Shown here piece by piece: positions 6,630-13,610 of a stretch of 13,610 nt of DNA; position 1 is the stretch's first letter, and every line of letters starts with the position of its first letter. A model generated the notes under the pieces. The model was not told the DNA's origin. It did not search any database and saw only the letters and a list, made by a program, of their open reading frames with translations. The position numbers were made by a program, and so were the translations under genes. Source of the DNA: Bacteroidales bacterium (GTDB lineage Bacteria > Bacteroidota > Bacteroidia > Bacteroidales > Dysgonomonadaceae); contig JAAYFR010000123.1 of assembly GCA_012728155.1 (NCBI GenBank), positions 1 to 13,610 of the forward strand. Reading direction: 5' to 3'.

Positions 6630-8918
6630 ATGATACCCACAATGCGTTTATATAGACAAATCACTCTGTTTTTGATCTCCGCATTTCTTTTTTTCCCAGC
6701 TTGGGGAAGACAGAGTGGAAAAGAACGCCCAAAGGTGGGCGTAGTGCTCAGCGGTGGCGGTGCCAAGGGGTTTGCCCATATCGGTGCGTTGAAAGTGCTG
6801 GAAGAGGTAGGCATACCGATTGATTACATTACAGGCACCAGCATGGGTGCTATTGTGGGCGGGTTATATGCCATCGGTTACGACACCCATGCCATCGATT
6901 CGCTCATCAAACAACAGGACTGGATGTACCTGTTAACCGACGACATCTATCGGGAGCATCTCCCCGCCTCATTGAAAGATAATCCGGGTGGTTTTATCCT
7001 TTCGCTCCCTTATGAAGTGAGGCTCAAGGAAAGAACCGGCCAAGTGCGGTTACCACCGGGTGTAGTTGCCGGACAGAATCTCTACAGTCTCTTTTCGAAC
7101 TTGACCATCGGCTATCAACATCCGATGAATTTCAACGATTTGCCGATTCCTTTTGCATGTATCGCCGCCGACTCCCGCAGCCGTCAAGAGGTAGTGATGA
7201 GAGAGGGGGTGCTGCAGGAAGCGATACGGGCAAGCATGGCAATCCCAGGTTTATTCGCACCGGTCGAAAAAGATTCTATGCTGTTGGTTGACGGTGGCAT
7301 CATCAATAATTTCCCGGTAGATGTAATTCGGGAGATGGGAGCCGACATCGTGGTCGGCGTGATTATGCCCCACGATCAAGAGAGCCCGGATCATCGCCGT
7401 GGCACGCTTGCCGAAGTGGTGGAACAGCTCAGCAATTTTATGGGGAGAGAGAAGCGGAGCATGAATATTGCCGATACCGATATCCTGATTAAGCCCGACA
7501 CCGACCCATATGGAATGCTTAGTTTCGAAAGGGAATCGATCGACACCATCATCACCCGGGGGGAGGTAGCGGCACGCAACAAATGGGAAGAGCTTACAAA
7601 ATTGAAAGAGAGGATAGCCATCACTGATCATTCTGATGCCGGAGAAAAGAGTGCCACTGCATTTGGTGCGACCCGGCAAACAATCGAAAACCGATATATC
7701 AAGATGGATACGTTAGCGATACAGACTATTCGATTCGAGGGAATCTCCCAAGCGGAGGAGGCAGAGCTGATCAAAATAATAAACCTGAAAGAGAATAAGA
7801 TCACACGCGCTCAACTGGAGAGCATCACCTCCCGCATATACGGAAGCGGTTTCTTCAACAGAGTCTATTACCGGCTTGATGGCGAATTTCCATTCGATCT
7901 GGTATTCACGGTTGAGAAGAAAGACTTTCACACACTCGACCTTGGTGTACGCTTCGACACGAGAGATATGGCTGCCATCCTCGCGCATACATCCGTCCGG
8001 CTCAACTCCTCGTTAAATTCTGTGTTTGACATGACCACACGGTTAAGCCGTAACCCATATTTGAAGTTGGACTACTTCATCAATCGTGGTATCTTTTACA
8101 GGGGCGGGATCTCTGCCCGGATAAGCCGTAATGATATCGATATCAGGGAGCGTGGCAACTTCGCATATAAACTCGACTTTGTCAGAAGTGGTATCGATCT
8201 CAATTTTTCGGAGTTTTACATCAATGATCTCAGGCTTCACTTAGGCGCCAGCTTCGACAATTTTCATTTTCTCTCCAGACCTATTGGTCACAGTGAAGGG
8301 ATTAAAGGCGGCTATCAACTAAAAAACAGAAGCCATATCAACTACTTTATCAGTGGAACATACGACAATCTCAACCGAAGTTATCTCCCTACTACCGGCC
8401 AATATTTCTCTTTTCAATATGGCTTATATACCGACAACTTCTTCCAGATGCAGAATAAAGCGCCCCTTAATATATTGAGTCTGAATTTTTTCAAACCATT
8501 GAGGTTATCTGACAAACTCTATATCACCCCGGAATTGTCGGGAAGAGTAGTTATCAACGCAAGCGACAGCATCCCATTGCTCTATGGCAATTTCGTAGGT
8601 GGACAAAACAAAAGCCACTACCTTCCACAACAAATAGCCTTGCAAGGCTCCAAAAGCATGGAATTGATGAAAAAGACAGTTGTCTCGGTCTCAGCCAATA
8701 TCCGTCACCTTTTTTCTTCCCGTCAGCTACTTTTTATCAACCTGAATGGCGTAATGCATCAGGATGATCTTCTGAAACAATTCAACGGAAAATTTTTCTT
8801 TGGAGGAAGCCTCGGCTACACCTACAACACTATTGTGGGACCACTCACCATTGAGTTGGGCTACTCCAGCCTCTCCCGCTCAATCTATCCCTATGCGAGT
8901 ATTGGCTATTACTTTTAA
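6630..8918 (+). CDS. Outer-membrane patatin-like phospholipase with POTRA and beta-barrel
   Basis: The 762-residue protein begins with a signal peptide (hydrophobic core ITLFLISAFLFFPAWG, about residues 11-26). A patatin domain follows: oxyanion loop SGGGAKG (41-47), nucleophile Ser71 in GTSMG, and Asp221 in DGG, the Ser-Asp dyad of this hydrolase family. Around residues 355-430 there is one POTRA-like unit (AIQTIRFEGISQAEEAELIK through YGSGFFNRVYYRL). The rest is rich in alternating beta-strand segments and ends in SIGYYF, with the terminal Phe expected of a BAM-assembled barrel. The order signal-patatin-POTRA-barrel is that of type Vd proteins such as Pseudomonas PlpD and Fusobacterium FplA, which are phospholipases at the cell surface. 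A second ATG at 6642 gives an equally good signal peptide. The gene stands alone, divergent from yigZ and convergent with nrdJ. Confidence 0.9.
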   Translation: MIPTMRLYRQITLFLISAFLFFPAWGRQSGKERPKVGVVLSGGGAKGFAHIGALKVLEEVGIPIDYITGTSMGAIVGGLYAIGYDTHAIDSLIKQQDWMYLLTDDIYREHLPASLKDNPGGFILSLPYEVRLKERTGQVRLPPGVVAGQNLYSLFSNLTIGYQHPMNFNDLPIPFACIAADSRSRQEVVMREGVLQEAIRASMAIPGLFAPVEKDSMLLVDGGIINNFPVDVIREMGADIVVGVIMPHDQESPDHRRGTLAEVVEQLSNFMGREKRSMNIADTDILIKPDTDPYGMLSFERESIDTIITRGEVAARNKWEELTKLKERIAITDHSDAGEKSATAFGATRQTIENRYIKMDTLAIQTIRFEGISQAEEAELIKIINLKENKITRAQLESITSRIYGSGFFNRVYYRLDGEFPFDLVFTVEKKDFHTLDLGVRFDTRDMAAILAHTSVRLNSSLNSVFDMTTRLSRNPYLKLDYFINRGIFYRGGISARISRNDIDIRERGNFAYKLDFVRSGIDLNFSEFYINDLRLHLGASFDNFHFLSRPIGHSEGIKGGYQLKNRSHINYFISGTYDNLNRSYLPTTGQYFSFQYGLYTDNFFQMQNKAPLNILSLNFFKPLRLSDKLYITPELSGRVVINASDSIPLLYGNFVGGQNKSHYLPQQIALQGSKSMELMKKTVVSVSANIRHLFSSRQLLFINLNGVMHQDDLLKQFNGKFFFGGSLGYTYNTIVGPLTIELGYSSLSRSIYPYASIGYYF

Positions 8919-9021
8919 TCCACATTGCAACCCGATTGTACAAGGAGGTCATATTTCTGCTGGTGTAGTGTTGAAGTAGAGCAAGCAGACCGAGATCGAT
9001 TTTCCCTATCGAGTCGCCTTT

Positions 9022-9065
9022 AAAAAATACCCGCCAAACCGGATATGGAACCGGAATGGCGGGTA
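9022..9065 (-). terminator. Intrinsic terminator of nrdJ
   Basis: TACCCGCCA at 9028-9036 and TGGCGGGTA at 9057-9065 form a perfect 9-bp GC-rich stem, with a possible inner CCGG/CCGG pairing. Read on the minus strand, the hairpin begins 5 bp after the nrdJ stop codon and is followed by a run of six T (9027-9022). In the plus direction it lacks a T-run, so it serves nrdJ rather than the convergent patatin gene, for which I see no clear terminator. Confidence 0.85.
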
Positions 9066-9070
9066 AAAAT

Positions 9071-11611
9071 TCAACACTTGGAAGCCCCGCAGTTGCGGCA
9101 TTTGAGGCATCCCTCCTGATAGATCAATGTCTCCTGACCGCAGACGGGACATTTCTGACCTTTGGCTTCGGTCTCGTTGGGCAGATATTTCTTCAGCGCC
9201 CGCTCCACACCGTTCTTCCAGGTGTTGATGGTCTCACTGTCGAGCTCCAAGCCCGACACCAGTTTGATCACCTGATCGATCGGCATACCGTAACGCAATA
9301 CACCAGAGATCAACTTGGCATAGTTCCAGTACTCGGGATTGAACTTGCCATCCAACCCTTCAATGGTCACCTTGTACCCCCGCCGGTTCTGGAACTGGAA
9401 GTCGTAATGCTTGCGGCCGTCGCTATCGTACGCCTTGATAATCTTCCCGGAGGTGACTGTCTTGGGCAGCATGATGCCATCATCCTCATCGTTGATCCCG
9501 GTAAAGATCTCATAGGGTCTTCCGTTGTGTAACCCGATGAAAGCGATCCATTTCTCCTTATTATTCTGGAATTTGATCACATCGGCTTCCAGCTCCCCGG
9601 GGCGAGAAGTAAGCACTGCCGGCAATTCGTAACAATCGTCCTCTTTTTCTTTCTCTTCCTTGTCGTCATTGGAGATAAGCACGCCGGCACGCGACCCGTC
9701 GCGATAAACCGTACAGCCTTTGCAACCGCTTTTCCACGCCTCCATATACAAATCACCGACCAACTCCTCATCCACATCATTGGGCAAGTTGATGGTCACG
9801 CTGATAGAGTGATCCACCCATTTCTGCACCCTGCCCTGCATCCTCACCTTCTGCAGCCAATCCACATCGTTGGAGGTGGCTTTATAATAAGGCGATTGCG
9901 CCACCAGTTCCTCGATTTCTGCATTGCTGTAGCGTTTGGTAGTGGAATACCCATTGGCCTCCATCCAGGTGACGAACTTATGGTGGAAGACTGTATACTC
10001 TTCCCAGGAATCGCCGTTTTCATCCACAAAGTCGATCTTCACCTCTTTGTCGTTCGGGTTCACTTTGCGACGGCGGGTATAGACGGGCAGGAAGACCGGT
10101 TCTATCCCTGAAGTGGTCTGCGACATCAGGCTGGTGGTACCGGTTGGAGCAATGGTCAACAAGGCGATATTGCGTCTCCCATATTCAGCCATATCTTCGT
10201 ACAATTGAGGATCCACCTCTTTCAGGCGCAGTATAAAGGGATTATTTTTCTCTCTTTCGAAATCGAATATCTCGAATGCTCCCCGCTCTTTTGCCATCTC
10301 CACCGATGAAGCATAGGCATTGAGCGCCACATTACGGTGTACTTTCTCCGAGAAATCGTTTCCTTCATCCGTTCCATAACGGATACCCAGCGCTGCCAGC
10401 ATATCACCTTCGGCGGTGATACCCACACCGGTACGGCGTCCTTGCAGGGTTTTCTTCCGGATCTTTTCCCAAAGATTCCGTTCCGAATATTTCACCTCCT
10501 CCGATTCAGGATCAGACTCAATTTTCCCGAGGATCAGATCAATTTTTTCCGATTCCAGATCCACGATATCGTCCATGATTCGTTGTGCCAGGCGGACATG
10601 CTTGCCAAACTGCTCAAAATCGAAATAGGCATCTTCCCTGAACGGGTTCACCACGTAGGAATAGAGGTTGATGGCCAGCAGTCCGCAGCTGTCATAAGGA
10701 CACAACGGAATTTCACCGCACGGGTTCGTCGATACGGTCCTGAAGCCCAGGTCGGCATAACAATCGGGGATCGACTCCCGGATGATGGTATCCCAGAATA
10801 GCACACCCGGTTCCGCCGATTGCCATGCGTTATGCACAATCTTTTTCCATAACTTCTCGGCATCGATTGTTTTTTCATATTTGGCATTTGCGGAATCGAT
10901 AGGGAATTGCTGCACATAAGGTTTTCCTTGTGATACAGCTTCCATGAAGCCATCGTCAATTTTTACAGAGATATTGGCGCCGGTTACTTTACCTTGTTCC
11001 AGCTTGGCATTGATAAAGTCTTCCGAATCGGGATGCTTGATAGAGACGCTCAACATCAGTGCACCACGACGTCCATCCTGCGCCACTTCGCGTGTGGAAT
11101 TGGAATAACGCTCCATAAAAGGCACCAACCCCGTGGAGGTGAGTGCCGAATTCTTTACCGGCGACCCCTTCGGGCGGATATGAGAAAGATCGTGTCCCAC
11201 TCCACCACGGCGTTTCATCAACTGCACCTGCTCTTCATCGACACGGATAATTGCGCCGTAAGAGTCGGCATCGCCATCCATTCCGATCACAAAGCAATTC
11301 GACAAGGATGCCACCTGGTAATCGTTACCGATGCCGGTCATGGGACTGCCCTGGGGAATGATATAACGAAAACGGTCGAACAGGTCGAACAGCTCTTTTT
11401 CGCTCAACGGGTTGGCATATTTCTTTTCAATTCGTGCCACCTCTTTGGCCAGTCGCCAATGCATATCTTCAGGTGTTTTCTCATAGATAGCACCCTGACT
11501 GTCTTTAAGGGCGTACTTGCTTACCCATACCTTGGCAGCCAGTTCATCGCCCTGAAAGTACCCTAACGAGGCTTTATAGGCTTCGTCGAAAGTGTATGTC
11601 TTCTTCTTCAT
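9071..11611 (-). CDS. nrdJ: Adenosylcobalamin-dependent ribonucleotide reductase (class II)
   Basis: This 846-residue enzyme reduces ribonucleotides to deoxyribonucleotides using a radical from coenzyme B12, so it needs neither oxygen nor a separate radical subunit. Redox Cys106 lies in SLSNCFVIG. STNPCGEIPL holds the radical Cys298 and Glu300, and Cys309 in YDSCGLLAINL is the likely second redox cysteine. RRGGVGHDLSHIR and the nucleotide-binding IAPTGTTSLMSQTTSGIEPVF (from 487) are further family landmarks. The C-terminal domain ends in a cysteine-rich tail, CPVC (821-824), CLKC (835-838), then C841 and C846, seen in many NrdJ proteins and thought to bind metal or pass on reducing equivalents. 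The ATG at 11611 fits the family N terminus. It is transcribed alone, with a terminator 5 bp downstream. I found no cobalamin riboswitch box upstream. Confidence 0.97.
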   Translation of the reverse strand: MKKKTYTFDEAYKASLGYFQGDELAAKVWVSKYALKDSQGAIYEKTPEDMHWRLAKEVARIEKKYANPLSEKELFDLFDRFRYIIPQGSPMTGIGNDYQVASLSNCFVIGMDGDADSYGAIIRVDEEQVQLMKRRGGVGHDLSHIRPKGSPVKNSALTSTGLVPFMERYSNSTREVAQDGRRGALMLSVSIKHPDSEDFINAKLEQGKVTGANISVKIDDGFMEAVSQGKPYVQQFPIDSANAKYEKTIDAEKLWKKIVHNAWQSAEPGVLFWDTIIRESIPDCYADLGFRTVSTNPCGEIPLCPYDSCGLLAINLYSYVVNPFREDAYFDFEQFGKHVRLAQRIMDDIVDLESEKIDLILGKIESDPESEEVKYSERNLWEKIRKKTLQGRRTGVGITAEGDMLAALGIRYGTDEGNDFSEKVHRNVALNAYASSVEMAKERGAFEIFDFEREKNNPFILRLKEVDPQLYEDMAEYGRRNIALLTIAPTGTTSLMSQTTSGIEPVFLPVYTRRRKVNPNDKEVKIDFVDENGDSWEEYTVFHHKFVTWMEANGYSTTKRYSNAEIEELVAQSPYYKATSNDVDWLQKVRMQGRVQKWVDHSISVTINLPNDVDEELVGDLYMEAWKSGCKGCTVYRDGSRAGVLISNDDKEEKEKEDDCYELPAVLTSRPGELEADVIKFQNNKEKWIAFIGLHNGRPYEIFTGINDEDDGIMLPKTVTSGKIIKAYDSDGRKHYDFQFQNRRGYKVTIEGLDGKFNPEYWNYAKLISGVLRYGMPIDQVIKLVSGLELDSETINTWKNGVERALKKYLPNETEAKGQKCPVCGQETLIYQEGCLKCRNCGASKC

Positions 11612-11703
11612 CAGGAAAAAATTATATAATAAAAAAAGTTTTAAAATACTTACTTATTTTCTAAATCGACTCTACAACTCTTCAATGTGAGATTTTGGCT
11701 CTG

Positions 11704-11734
11704 CAAGTTTATAAAAAGTTTCCAATAGTGCAAA
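11704..11734 (-). promoter_or_regulatory. Promoter for nrdJ
   Basis: Reading the minus strand, TTTG at 11734-11731 is an exact -33 element. TAAACTTG at 11711-11704 matches TAnnTTTG with one mismatch, and the spacer is 19 bp. The transcript would begin near 11698, giving a leader of about 87 nt before the ATG. One of the repeated elements of this spacer falls between the two promoter boxes. Confidence 0.5.
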
Positions 11735-11840
11735 ATATTTTCCTATTTATTTATCAACATAAAGAAAAAGTTTTCCGGAATTATTTATATATAACTGACA
11801 ATAAGCATTTTAATTTTTAGATAACTAGAAAAAGTTTTCC
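11711..11840. repeat. Repeated GAAAAAGTTTTCC-type elements upstream of nrdJ
   Basis: GAAAAAGTTTTCC occurs identically at 11764-11776 and 11828-11840. Related versions are ATAAAAAGTTTCC (11711-11723) and CAAAATATTTTCC (11731-11743). The core GAAAA-AG-TTTTC is an inverted repeat with a 2-bp centre. The weaker copies overlap the nrdJ promoter and the perfect copies lie upstream, as regulator binding sites would. No element matches the known NrdR box, and A/T-rich repeats can arise by chance in such DNA. Confidence 0.45.
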
Positions 11841-12137
11841 GTTTTGTTCAACCATATTGAATTTCAAACAAATAAATTAGAAAAGAACAAATTAATATAA
11901 TTGGGAGAAAGATAACTTAGCAATCATTCAATAGAAAAAAATCTACGAGAAATAAACTCCGAGAGATTTAATATACCTTCTCGATATTGGAAAAATGCGT
12001 TAATTAAAATTCACACCATCCGGCACATCTAAAAAAAAGTGATCGACAACAGGATGGGAAACGGTTGGAAAAATGAGAATGTATTATTTTCATCCATCAT
12101 TTTACCAATGATATCCTCAAATAATAAAATTTATGTC

Positions 12138-12145
12138 TATTTTTG
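12138..12145 (+). promoter_or_regulatory. Probable -7 element of the speA promoter
   Basis: TATTTTTG matches TAnnTTTG exactly and lies about 70 bp before the speA ATG. No TTTG is found at the expected -33 distance, so the match is partial. Just downstream, GCTGAT (12149-12154) can pair with ATCGGC (12173-12178) around an 8-bp palindrome, TTGATCAA, within the presumed leader. Confidence 0.35.
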
Positions 12146-12216
12146 TCTGCTGATTGATCAAATTTTATGCTGATCGGCTTGTTTTATGTATCACCATTAT
12201 AATATTGTCTTTCGGA

Positions 12217-13610
12217 ATGAGAAGATGGCGTATTGAAGACTCTGAGGAGTTGTATAATATCAACGGTTGGGGAAACGGTTATTTCTCCGTGAATGAAAAA
12301 GGACATGTGCAGGTAACTCCGCGCAAACAGGCGGGCGACAGTGTAGATTTGAGTGATCTGATGCGTGAGTTGTACCTGCGCGATGTTTCAGCTCCCGTAT
12401 TAATTCGATTCCCGGAGATTCTCGACAATCGTATTGAGAAGATATTCCAAAGTTTCGCCATCGCATCCAAAGAATATGAATATGATGCCCAGAATTATAT
12501 CATTTACCCTATCAAGGTAAATCAGATGAGGCAAGTGGTGGAAGAGATCGTGTCGAGTGGAAAAAAATTCAATATCGGCCTCGAGGCTGGCTCCAAGCCG
12601 GAGTTGCATGCCGTATTGGCAATCAATACCGACAATAATTCACTGATCATTTGCAACGGCTATAAGGATGAAAGCTATATAGAATTGGCGCTGCTGGCGC
12701 AAAAGATGGGAAAGAAGGTATTCATTGTGGTAGAGAAGCTGAACGAACTTCACTTGACCATCAAGATTGCCAAACGGTTGAAGGTAAAACCCAATATCGG
12801 CATCCGGGTGAAACTGGCCAGCTCCGGCAGTGGAAAATGGGAAGAATCGGGTGGCGACGGCAGTAAATTCGGGCTCAATTCGAGTGAACTGTTCGAAGCC
12901 ATGGAGGTGCTCAAGACAAACAAGATGGAGGAATGTTTTCAGCTGATTCATTTTCATATAGGGAGTCAGATCACCAAGATACGCCGCATCAAGACCGCAC
13001 TCCGTGAAGCAGCCCAGTTCTATGTGCAATTGCACTCGCTGGGATTCAAGATTCAGTATGTGGATATAGGAGGGGGATTGGGAGTTGATTATGACGGCAC
13101 TCGTTCCTCTTTCACCGAAAACAGCATCAACTACTCCATCCAGGAGTATGTGAATGACTCGGTATTTGCTTTTGTGGATGCTGCCAACAAAAACGAGCTA
13201 CCTCACCCCGACATCATCACCGAATCGGGGCGTGCATTAACAGCACATCATTCCGTATTGATCTTCGAAGTATTGGAAACGGCCACCTTGCCGGCATGGC
13301 CCGAAGACCAGGAGTTAGAAGAAGATGCCCATGAATTGGTAAAAGAGCTCTATAATATATGGGATACACTCACCCAACCACGGATGTTGGAGGCTTGGCA
13401 CGATGCGCAGCAGATCAGGGAGGAGTCGCTCGACCTTTTCAGTCTCGGGATGCTCGACCTGAAAACACGGGCGCAGATGGAGCAGCTCTATTTCTCGATT
13501 ATCCGGGAGATCAACGTCACCAGCAACCGCTCCAAGCATGCACCGGAAGAGCTGAGGCAGCTGTCTACCCTCTTGCCCGATAAATATTTCTGCAATTTCT
13601 CCCTCTTCCA
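12217..13610 (+). CDS. speA: Biosynthetic arginine decarboxylase, 5' part only
   Basis: The frame is open from ATG at 12217 to the right edge, giving 464 residues of a protein normally about 630 long. SpeA converts arginine to agmatine, the first step of polyamine synthesis; in Bacteroidales this usually leads through putrescine to spermidine by way of carboxyspermidine. It is a PLP enzyme of the alanine-racemase fold. YPIKVNQMRQ holds the PLP lysine, Lys100. FNIGLEAGSKPEL, the substrate-side KFGLNSSE, HFHIGSQ, the phosphate-binding glycine stretch YVDIGGGLGVDYDG and ITESGRALTAHHSVLI follow in the order expected for the family. The window ends in DKYFCNFSLFQ, shortly before the C-terminal catalytic segment. 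No secretion signal is visible, so it is probably cytoplasmic. The gene is divergent from nrdJ. Confidence 0.96.
   Translation, partial: MRRWRIEDSEELYNINGWGNGYFSVNEKGHVQVTPRKQAGDSVDLSDLMRELYLRDVSAPVLIRFPEILDNRIEKIFQSFAIASKEYEYDAQNYIIYPIKVNQMRQVVEEIVSSGKKFNIGLEAGSKPELHAVLAINTDNNSLIICNGYKDESYIELALLAQKMGKKVFIVVEKLNELHLTIKIAKRLKVKPNIGIRVKLASSGSGKWEESGGDGSKFGLNSSELFEAMEVLKTNKMEECFQLIHFHIGSQITKIRRIKTALREAAQFYVQLHSLGFKIQYVDIGGGLGVDYDGTRSSFTENSINYSIQEYVNDSVFAFVDAANKNELPHPDIITESGRALTAHHSVLIFEVLETATLPAWPEDQELEEDAHELVKELYNIWDTLTQPRMLEAWHDAQQIREESLDLFSLGMLDLKTRAQMEQLYFSIIREINVTSNRSKHAPEELRQLSTLLPDKYFCNFSLF

Larger units (their letters stand above)
11612..12216. other. 605-bp AT-rich intergenic region between nrdJ and speA
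   Basis: This divergent spacer is far richer in A and T than the flanking genes. It holds the nrdJ promoter, a set of repeated GAAAAAGTTTTCC-type elements and the speA promoter, listed separately. A DnaA-box-like TTATCAACA (one mismatch from TTATCCACA) sits at 11751-11759. AAATCT/AGATTT can form a weak stem near 11948-11970. I see no convincing small gene, tRNA or riboswitch in it, and stretches such as 11850-12100 show nothing I can name. Confidence 0.7.

Noticed and set aside
8990..9010. Weak inverted repeat TCGAT/ATCGA after the patatin gene as a terminator
   Set aside because: It has only 5 bp and no T-run; too weak to call.
9056..9532. Plus-strand open frame of 158 codons opposite the nrdJ 3' end
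   Set aside because: It is antisense to a highly conserved nrdJ region, starts within the terminator hairpin, and its sequence has no family features. The other long antisense frames over topA and nrdJ are rejected for the same reason.
11612..12216. Possible cobalamin riboswitch controlling nrdJ
   Set aside because: I looked on the minus strand for the B12-box core GCCACTG and its surroundings and did not find it; the region is too AT-rich for the usual riboswitch stems.
12056..12280. Repeat of GGGAAACGGTT at 12056-12066 and within the speA 5' end near 12270
   Set aside because: The second copy encodes conserved SpeA residues (GWGNGY), so the match is most likely coincidence.

Overview
The window looks like chromosomal DNA from a Bacteroidales bacterium. 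My best guess is the Dysgonomonadaceae/Porphyromonadaceae side (Proteiniphilum- or Petrimonas-like), but that family placement is only an impression. The reasons are: several intergenic regions carry the Bacteroidetes promoter motif TAnnTTTG, some with a TTTG-like element about 18-22 bp upstream; genes lack clear Shine-Dalgarno sequences; spacers are AT-rich; and the gene content (TrpB2-type synthase, B12-dependent NrdJ, biosynthetic SpeA, patatin/BamA fusion) fits. I see no insertion sequence, prophage, CRISPR array, tRNA or rRNA.

Layout, left to right. (1) The 3' part of a TrpB2-type tryptophan synthase beta gene (+, open at the left edge). (2) A 443-bp gap holding a strong-looking promoter, an approximately 200-nt RNA with a long closing stem, a U-run, and a second hairpin. 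(3) Two short chromate-transporter-family genes in tandem (+, 1-bp gap). (4) A convergent minus-strand cluster read topA -> GNAT acetyltransferase -> small membrane protein; the topA/GNAT junction overlaps as GTGA, and the last gene overlaps chrA2 by 7 bp. (5) An IMPACT/YigZ-family gene on the minus strand, interrupted by one in-frame TAG. (6) A divergent plus-strand gene for an outer-membrane patatin-POTRA-barrel protein. (7) A minus-strand nrdJ gene (class II ribonucleotide reductase) with a clear terminator. (8) A 605-bp AT-rich spacer with a promoter and repeated GAAAAAGTTTTCC-type elements upstream of nrdJ. (9) The 5' part of speA, arginine decarboxylase (+, open at the right edge).

The protein-coding genes are mostly housekeeping: tryptophan synthesis, DNA topology, deoxyribonucleotide supply, polyamine synthesis and outer-membrane lipid handling. 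They do not form one pathway. I could not identify a convincing new multi-gene system. The items most worth checking are the structured RNA ahead of the chrA pair, the nonsense-interrupted yigZ, a 10-bp tandem repeat that sets the end of the GNAT gene and whose contraction would fuse it in frame to the next gene, and the repeated elements around the nrdJ promoter.
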